Source of the DNA: Psychroflexus aestuariivivens | GTDB lineage: Bacteria > Bacteroidota > Bacteroidia > Flavobacteriales > Flavobacteriaceae | Assembly (NCBI RefSeq): GCF_004010055.1 | Contig: NZ_RQVT01000011.1 | Location: 1 to 46,401, forward strand | Reading direction: 5' to 3' | Length of the DNA stretch: 46,401 bases | In this document: piece after piece, positions 41,533 through 46,401 of the stretch | Layout of the letters: each line of letters starts with the position of its first letter | How positions within the stretch are numbered: the stretch's first letter is position 1 | Program-made: the position numbers and the translations under genes | The notes under the pieces: model-generated | Seen by the model: only the letters and a program-made list of their open reading frames with translations | Told to the model about the DNA's origin: nothing | Database searches by the model: none

Positions 41533-42531
41533 ATGAAGAAACAACACATCTTATTGACAGGTGGCGTAGGTAGCCGTTTGTGGCCCTTATCACGCAAGTC
41601 CTGCCCTAAACAATACTTACCACTCATTCAAGGCAAATCTCTATTTCAACTGTGCATCGAAAGAAATGCTGGTCTGGTAGATGCAGGAATCATTGTGGGA
41701 AACAAGGATAATTATAAGCACTCAAGAACACAGGCTTCAGGAGACTATGGCTTCAATTATGATGAAATTATAGAAGCAGTGCCTAAAAATACGGCAGCAG
41801 CTATTGCGTTTGCTGCTTTAGCAACTAATCCTGAAGATTTGTTGTTGGTGACACCAGCCGACCATGTGATAGATGCAGGAGAAAATTATGAAAAAGCCAT
41901 AACATACGCTTTTCAACTCGCCGAACAAGGCGCAATTGTGACCTTTGGAGTGAAACCTAATCAACCAGAAACTGGCTATGGTTATATCGAGCATAAAGGT
42001 CTAGATGTTTTAGGATTTAAGGAAAAACCAAATCAAGATTTAGCAGAAAAATACATCAAAGCTGGAAACTTCCTTTGGAATTCTGGTATCTTTTGTTTTC
42101 AAGCTAAAGTATTTTTAGAGGCATTGAAACAATTTGAACCAGAGATATATGAAAAAAGTCGTATAGCTTACGAAGCCAGACAAAAGGACTTTTTACCAGA
42201 ACATGAGAGTGAGCAGATTCCTGAACTTAGTGTAGATTACGCCGTGATGGAACGTTCAAAAAATATCAAAGTGGTGTCTGCCGATTTTTATTGGTCAGAT
42301 CTGGGATCATTTTCAGCGATTTATGATTACTTTAAATTACATGACTTAGGACGCTTTGACCAGTCTCAAAACTTGATCTTAAATTCAAATAAGCATATTG
42401 AACTGCCGCATGTCTCTGAGCATATTTACGTAGAAACTAAGGATGCAGTCCTTTTGGTAGATAAAAATCAAGCCCAGGATGTCAAACAGATTCATAATTC
42501 GATTAAAACAGCACATCCAGAATTGACTTAA
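41533..42531 (+). CDS. manC: Mannose-1-phosphate guanylyltransferase
   Basis: A 332-residue protein if started at the ATG at 41533, where MKKQHILLTGGVGSRLWPLS begins. A TTG at 41512 would add seven residues of no family character. The pyrophosphorylase signature GGVGSRLWPLSRKSCPKQYL (10-29), the product-site FKEKPNQDLAEKYI and GNFLWNSGIFCFQ are clear. It makes GDP-mannose from GTP and mannose-1-phosphate for the next two genes. The usual C-terminal isomerase cupin is missing because it is a separate gene upstream. A phosphomannomutase is not in the window. Confidence 0.9.
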   Translation: MKKQHILLTGGVGSRLWPLSRKSCPKQYLPLIQGKSLFQLCIERNAGLVDAGIIVGNKDNYKHSRTQASGDYGFNYDEIIEAVPKNTAAAIAFAALATNPEDLLLVTPADHVIDAGENYEKAITYAFQLAEQGAIVTFGVKPNQPETGYGYIEHKGLDVLGFKEKPNQDLAEKYIKAGNFLWNSGIFCFQAKVFLEALKQFEPEIYEKSRIAYEARQKDFLPEHESEQIPELSVDYAVMERSKNIKVVSADFYWSDLGSFSAIYDYFKLHDLGRFDQSQNLILNSNKHIELPHVSEHIYVETKDAVLLVDKNQAQDVKQIHNSIKTAHPELT

Positions 42532-42575
42532 ACTAACGGATAAAAAAATAAGCTTTTATTAAAATAAACAAGACA

Positions 42576-43721
42576 ATGAAAACAGCATTAATAACAGGAA
42601 TCACAGGTCAAGATGGTGCCTACTTAGCTGAACTACTTTTGGAAAAAGGCTATATGGTGCACGGTATCAAACGAAGAGCATCCTTGTTCAATACCGACCG
42701 TATAGACCATCTTTACCAAGATCCTCATGCTAAAGATATTCGCTTGAAATTACATTATGGGGATTTGACAGATTCGATGAATTTAACTCGAATTATTCAA
42801 GAGACTCAACCCGATGAGATTTATAACTTAGCAGCGATGAGTCATGTCAAAGTGAGTTTTGATACCCCAGAATATACAGCAAATGCCGATGGTATAGGAA
42901 CATTGAGAATTTTAGAAGCTGTTCGCTTATTGGGAATGGAGAAGAAAACTAAAATTTACCAAGCTTCTACATCAGAGTTGTATGGCTTGGTACAGGCAGT
43001 TCCTCAAAGTGAAACAACTCCTTTTTATCCGCGTTCACCCTATGCAGTTGCTAAGCTATATGCTTACTGGATTACAGTAAATTATCGTGAAGCTTATAAT
43101 ATGTTCGCTTGTAATGGCATATTGTTCAATCATGAATCTCCACTTAGAGGCGAAACCTTTGTAACGCGTAAAATCACCAGAGCAGTTTCTAAAATTGCTT
43201 TAGGTTTACAGGATAAAATGTTTATGGGAAATCTAGATGCCAAAAGAGACTGGGGGCATGCTAAAGATTACGTTGAAGGCATGTGGCGAATACTTCAGCA
43301 AGATGAAGCTGAAGATTATGTGTTGGCAACAGGTAAAACCACAAAAGTCAGAGATTTTATCAGTATGTCATTTGCTGAGGTAGGCATCAAGATTAGTTTT
43401 GAAGGTAAAGATGAACAAGAAGTCGGACGGTTTGAGGATTTCAATGCTGAGATTTTCGAAAGCGTGACAGGCTTAGCAACCAAGGATTCCAAGTTAAAGA
43501 AAGGTGATGTTTTGGTATCTATCGACCCAGAATACTTCAGACCGACAGAAGTTGATTTATTGATTGGAGACGCCAGTAAGGCACAAGAGAAATTGGGATG
43601 GAAACCAAAGTATGATTTAGAAGCCTTAGTTAAAGAAATGGTCGCTTCAGATGTGATTTTATTTAAACGCGACTTAGAATTGAAAAAAAGCGGTTATGCC
43701 GTCTTAAAACAAGCTGAATAA
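42576..43721 (+). CDS. gmd: GDP-mannose 4,6-dehydratase
   Basis: A 381-residue extended [23 protein letters not shown] (3-22) is the cofactor site, and [17 protein letters not shown] is the hallmark loop of Gmd. The catalytic YxxxK is in [15 protein letters not shown], and [20 protein letters not shown] follows. It turns GDP-mannose into GDP-4-keto-6-deoxy-mannose, the precursor of GDP-L-fucose and other deoxysugars. The protein is slightly longer than many relatives; the extra residues are near 300-320 ([18 protein letters not shown]), where length varies in the family. It is 44 bases after manC and 13 bases before fcl. Confidence 0.95.
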   Translation: MKTALITGITGQDGAYLAELLLEKGYMVHGIKRRASLFNTDRIDHLYQDPHAKDIRLKLHYGDLTDSMNLTRIIQETQPDEIYNLAAMSHVKVSFDTPEYTANADGIGTLRILEAVRLLGMEKKTKIYQASTSELYGLVQAVPQSETTPFYPRSPYAVAKLYAYWITVNYREAYNMFACNGILFNHESPLRGETFVTRKITRAVSKIALGLQDKMFMGNLDAKRDWGHAKDYVEGMWRILQQDEAEDYVLATGKTTKVRDFISMSFAEVGIKISFEGKDEQEVGRFEDFNAEIFESVTGLATKDSKLKKGDVLVSIDPEYFRPTEVDLLIGDASKAQEKLGWKPKYDLEALVKEMVASDVILFKRDLELKKSGYAVLKQAE

Positions 43722-43734
43722 AGACAAAGACACT

Positions 43735-44691
43735 ATGAATAAAACGAGCAAAATATACATTGCTGGACATAGAGGAATGGTGGGCAGTGCGATTTGGCGA
43801 GCTTTGGAAGCTAAAGGCTACACTAATCTGATTGGACGAAGCAGTAAAGACTTAGATTTAAGAAATCAGGAGGCTGTTCAAAGCTTTTTTAATAAAGAAC
43901 AACCAGAGGTAGTCATTGATGCTGCAGCACGAGTCGGCGGTATTTTAGCCAATAAGGATTATCCATATAATTTCCTAATGGAGAATCTTCAAATTCAAAA
44001 TAATCTAATCGATACCTCATTGAAGCACGAGGTTGAAAAGTTTATTTTCTTAGGCTCGTCTTGTATCTATCCAAAACTAGCACCACAACCACTTAAAGAG
44101 GACTACTTGTTGACCGATACTTTAGAACCAACGAATGAGTGGTATGCCATCGCTAAAATTACAGGCGTTAAAGCTTGTCAGGCCATTCGTCAACAATATG
44201 GCAAGGATTACGTGAGCCTAATGCCAACAAATCTTTATGGTGAACAAGATAATTTTGACTTAAAAACTTCGCATGTCTTACCAGCGATGATTCGTAAGTT
44301 TCATGAAGCCAAACTTAATGCCCATGCACCAGTTGAACTTTGGGGGTCAGGAACACCGAAAAGAGAATTTTTATATGTAGATGACTTGGCACAAGCCGTG
44401 CTGTATGCTTTGGAAAATCGACTGGAAGAACATCTCTATAATGTGGGCACGGGAACAGATTTAAGTATCAAAGCATTGGCAGAAAAAATACAGGCTATTG
44501 TTGGCCATCAAGGCGAAATCCAATGGGATATTACAAAACCAGATGGAACGCCAAGAAAACTCTTAGATGTATCTAAACTTCATGAACAAGGATGGCATCA
44601 TCAAGTCAGTTTAGACGAAGGCATTAAACAAACTTATGAGTGGTTTTTGAAACACAGTGACAGTTATAAAGAAGTTAAATTGAACGCTTAG
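43735..44691 (+). CDS. fcl: GDP-L-fucose synthase
   Basis: A 318-residue SDR epimerase/reductase. IYIAGHRGMVGSAIWRAL (7-24) has the GxxGxxG motif with the RGM variant typical of Fcl. Further blocks are AARVGGILANKDYP, the SSCIYP motif with the catalytic cysteine, and the YxxxK pair in NEWYAIAKITG. KREFLYVDDLA completes the family pattern. It carries out 3,5-epimerisation and 4-reduction to give GDP-L-fucose. With manC and gmd it forms the complete branch from mannose-1-phosphate. Confidence 0.95.
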   Translation: MNKTSKIYIAGHRGMVGSAIWRALEAKGYTNLIGRSSKDLDLRNQEAVQSFFNKEQPEVVIDAAARVGGILANKDYPYNFLMENLQIQNNLIDTSLKHEVEKFIFLGSSCIYPKLAPQPLKEDYLLTDTLEPTNEWYAIAKITGVKACQAIRQQYGKDYVSLMPTNLYGEQDNFDLKTSHVLPAMIRKFHEAKLNAHAPVELWGSGTPKREFLYVDDLAQAVLYALENRLEEHLYNVGTGTDLSIKALAEKIQAIVGHQGEIQWDITKPDGTPRKLLDVSKLHEQGWHHQVSLDEGIKQTYEWFLKHSDSYKEVKLNA

Positions 44692-45006
44692 TTTTAGCTT
44701 ATTGAGTGAATGACAAGTACTATTTCGTTTGAAATCTGGAATTATTAAAATAGAGAAATGATAAAAGAGCCTTTAGGCGGTAAGCTTTAGGAATTAAGCC
44801 TAAAATATCAAATTTTTCCATTTCAAATTCGATATTTTAAATTTATAAGTCTGACATTTGAAATCTAACATCTGATGATCTTAAGAAAATATCAGAATAA
44901 CCTGCAACAAAGAAGCCTCAAATTACTAGTCACTATTCACTAGTATACCAGTTAACCAGTCTACTAATTAAACAGTCATCCACTCCATATATATCAAAAA
45001 AAATAA
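44692..45006. other. Gap with degenerate repeats
   Basis: Contains degenerate heptamers (AGCCTTT, GGCGGTA, AGCTTTA near 44769-44789), the AT-rich motif shared with the left end (44805-44880), and a short stretch of ACTAGTC, ACTATTC and ACTAGTA units near 44926-44946 related to the GTNANNN arrays. No gene or promoter is evident. Confidence 0.55.
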
Positions 45007-45999
45007 ATGAAACGACTATTATATTTCGCATATTACCTGAAACAACTCAATTGGAAATTGCTGAAGAAATTTATGGCGCATACCAAAGGAAAACACGGAC
45101 TTTCTGAAGCTAAACAGTGGTCGATGATTCTAAGAAATTCCTTGAAATACAATATTTCCATTTTGGAATTTTACCAATTTAATTTCTTGCATAAAAGTCA
45201 TGAAGAAAAACTAAAATGGGCTGGGACTGGAACCTTATATGAGTTTCAGTTAAAAGCCAATCCACCTAATGAACGACAGATTTTAGATGATAAACGTTTG
45301 TTTTTAAAATCTTACGGCAAGTATGTGGTAAATCAAGTGCATACTTTGCAAGAATTGGAAGCCGATGCCAAGCTTATTGACGATTTTCTGAATAAGCACG
45401 AGAAAATTGTATTCAAAGAAGCCAGTGGCAAGTGTGGCGCAGGGGTGGCCATTAAACCAACCAGTGAATTAACGCCATCATCCATGTTGAATTATATGAA
45501 AACCAATAAGTTCGATATGGTGGAAACTTACATACAGCAGCACGAGTCAATCAATAAATTATCACCATCGGCGGTGAATACCATTAGAATTTTCACAAAG
45601 TTGGATGAAGATAATAATTATTCAGTCTTAGGTTGTAGAATGCGTATTTCAGTAGATTGTGAAGTCGATAATTTAGCTGCAGGCAACTTAGCTGCTCCCA
45701 TAGATGAAGCCACAGGAATCATTAGTGGACCTGGTGTTTATTCAGACATTACCAAGTCACCTGAAACGCACCACCCTATCACCGGTACAAAATTACCAGG
45801 TTTTCAAATTCCATACTGGAATGAAATCATGGCAATGGTCAAAGAGGCCAGCTTGTTGCATCCACAAAACAAATCCATCGGCTGGGATGTGGTCTTAACC
45901 CCTAACGGCCCTGGACTAATCGAAGGCAACCACGATTGGTGTAAATTGGTCTGGCAATTACCAGTGAATCAGGGCTTGAAAGAGAAACTTAAGGGTTAG
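45007..45999 (+). CDS. Sugar-transfer-associated ATP-grasp protein
   Basis: A 330-residue protein of the ATPgrasp_ST type, frequent in capsule and exopolysaccharide loci. Visible blocks are LDDKRLFLKSYGKYVV (about 94-109), EKIVFKEASGKCGAGVAIKP (about 131-150), HESINKLSPSAVNTIRIFTK and IGWDVVLTPNGPGLIEGNHDW (metal-binding region, near 296-316). The family is thought to ligate a small carboxylate to a sugar or lipid-linked intermediate; the exact reaction is not established. It is the fourth ATP-grasp protein in the locus. The GTNANNN array begins on the last base of its stop codon. Confidence 0.85.
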   Translation: MKRLLYFAYYLKQLNWKLLKKFMAHTKGKHGLSEAKQWSMILRNSLKYNISILEFYQFNFLHKSHEEKLKWAGTGTLYEFQLKANPPNERQILDDKRLFLKSYGKYVVNQVHTLQELEADAKLIDDFLNKHEKIVFKEASGKCGAGVAIKPTSELTPSSMLNYMKTNKFDMVETYIQQHESINKLSPSAVNTIRIFTKLDEDNNYSVLGCRMRISVDCEVDNLAAGNLAAPIDEATGIISGPGVYSDITKSPETHHPITGTKLPGFQIPYWNEIMAMVKEASLLHPQNKSIGWDVVLTPNGPGLIEGNHDWCKLVWQLPVNQGLKEKLKG

Positions 46000-46033
46000 T
46001 GAGTAGTTGGCAGTGACTAGTAATTAGTTTTTG
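45999..46033. repeat. Heptamer array, GTNANNN type
   Basis: Five consecutive units (GTGAGTA, GTTGGCA, GTGACTA, GTAATTA, GTTTTTG) start on the last base of the TAG stop of the ATP-grasp gene, as the array at 2658 does after the epimerase gene. Confidence 0.65.
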
Positions 46034-46054
46034 TCTGAAATTTAATCAACAAAA

Positions 46055-46213
46055 TATCACTTCGAGTGATTTTACTGATGCGGCAAGCAGAAGGAAAATA
46101 GGATCGAGAAGTCTTTCTAACTAGATCATTAATAGTTCTCGATAGCTCTACTGAGCATAGTCGAAGTACATTTATTATGCCCTCGCTGGTCGTAATAAAC
46201 ACTCGAACTGACA
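46055..46213. repeat. Dispersed nested inverted repeat, copy 4
   Basis: Ends TATCACTTCGAGTG (46055-46068) and CACTCGAACTGACA (46200-46213), with the inner arms ATCGAGAAGT and AGTTCTCGAT. It is the closest relative of copy 1 at the other end of the window, sharing the ACATTTATTA and CTGGTCGTA interior, and it has an extra GCATAGTCGAAGT segment. Confidence 0.8.
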
Positions 46214-46342
46214 GCAGGATATTTCAAATTTATGAGTCTAACATCTGAAATCAAAGCATTTGAGAAAACCGGCTTATCAAAAAAACTTTTAAAAATCAAG
46301 GAAGCAGCGTAGGATGAGAAGATGAAAATCTGTTTGAACTCG
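46214..46342. other. Gene-free right end
   Basis: AT-rich sequence leading into the terminal repeat, with a small hairpin CTCGAT-GAA-ATCGAG at 46340-46354 spanning the repeat boundary. No gene is seen. Confidence 0.5.
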
Positions 46343-46401
46343 ATGAAATCGAGTGAGTTATTTTTCATCTGTGGCGGGGGATTCCGTAGATTTTCTTAGA
46401 G
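46343..46401. repeat. Terminal direct repeat, right copy
   Basis: Identical to bases 1-59 over all 59 positions, in the same orientation. Confidence 0.95.

Noticed and set aside
45704-45898. Small ORF inside the last ATP-grasp gene
   Set aside because: It is an alternative frame of a well-supported gene.
1-46401. Complete circular plasmid
   Set aside because: The 59-base identity of the ends would allow it, but there is no replication, partition or mobilisation gene, and the shared sequence looks like a dispersed repeat, so circularity is not claimed.

Overview
This is an AT-rich, gene-dense stretch with every credible gene on the + strand. It is most likely from a marine or environmental member of the Bacteroidota, class Flavobacteriia. 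Supporting signs are the lack of Shine-Dalgarno sites, a TAnnTTTG-type promoter, small four-helix-bundle (S23-like) ORFs, and intergenic repeats of a kind familiar from flavobacterial genomes. The whole window is one surface-polysaccharide (capsule, O-antigen or exopolysaccharide) biosynthesis locus. No tRNA, rRNA, CRISPR, replication or partition gene is visible.

Layout. (1) 1-1635: repeat-rich left end, with a four-helix-bundle gene split by a small GIY-YIG insertion. (2) 1636-5084: a UDP-glucuronate 4-epimerase-like gene, then a full-length ABC exporter that probably acts as the flippase. (3) 5113-15896: a nonulosonic acid operon with pseB, pseC, an aldo/keto reductase, a Gfo/Idh oxidoreductase, an SDR, a CMP-sugar synthetase, a double GNAT protein, a formyltransferase, a PIG-L deacetylase, pseI and a capsule-type glycosyltransferase. 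Most of the genes between 7934 and 14517 overlap, and no pseG is seen. (4) 16527-31761: two PLP aminotransferase-type proteins, an ATP-grasp ligase, glycosyltransferases, four intact and one broken sulfotransferase, an EpsG/Wzy-type polymerase, a deacetylase-like protein and an AsnB-type amidotransferase. (5) 31799-40162: a decaying zone with two TupA-like ATP-grasp proteins, broken glycosyltransferases, an IS5-like transposase remnant, three intact family-4 glycosyltransferases and a second deacetylase-like protein. (6) 40163-46401: a third four-helix-bundle gene, the GDP-fucose pathway (a split phosphomannose isomerase/mannose-1-phosphate guanylyltransferase pair, gmd, fcl), a sugar-transfer-type ATP-grasp protein and terminal repeats.

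Working together, the genes would supply a CMP-activated pseudaminic-type sugar (possibly N-formylated), GDP-L-fucose, a uronic acid and an amino-dideoxy sugar. Glycosyltransferases would assemble these, with sulfate, amide or amino-acid-like decoration. The ABC exporter would flip the unit and the EpsG-like protein would polymerise it. The initiating phosphoglycosyltransferase and the outer-membrane export proteins are not in the window.

The most unusual content is the repeat architecture. Arrays of 7-bp units (AGCCAAN-like, and a second GTNANNN type) lie between genes, often beginning exactly at a stop codon. They flank all three four-helix-bundle genes and run in frame through pseC at three places. 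A GIY-YIG gene bounded by perfect 12-bp inverted repeats has split one four-helix-bundle gene. The two ends of the window share 59 identical bases.
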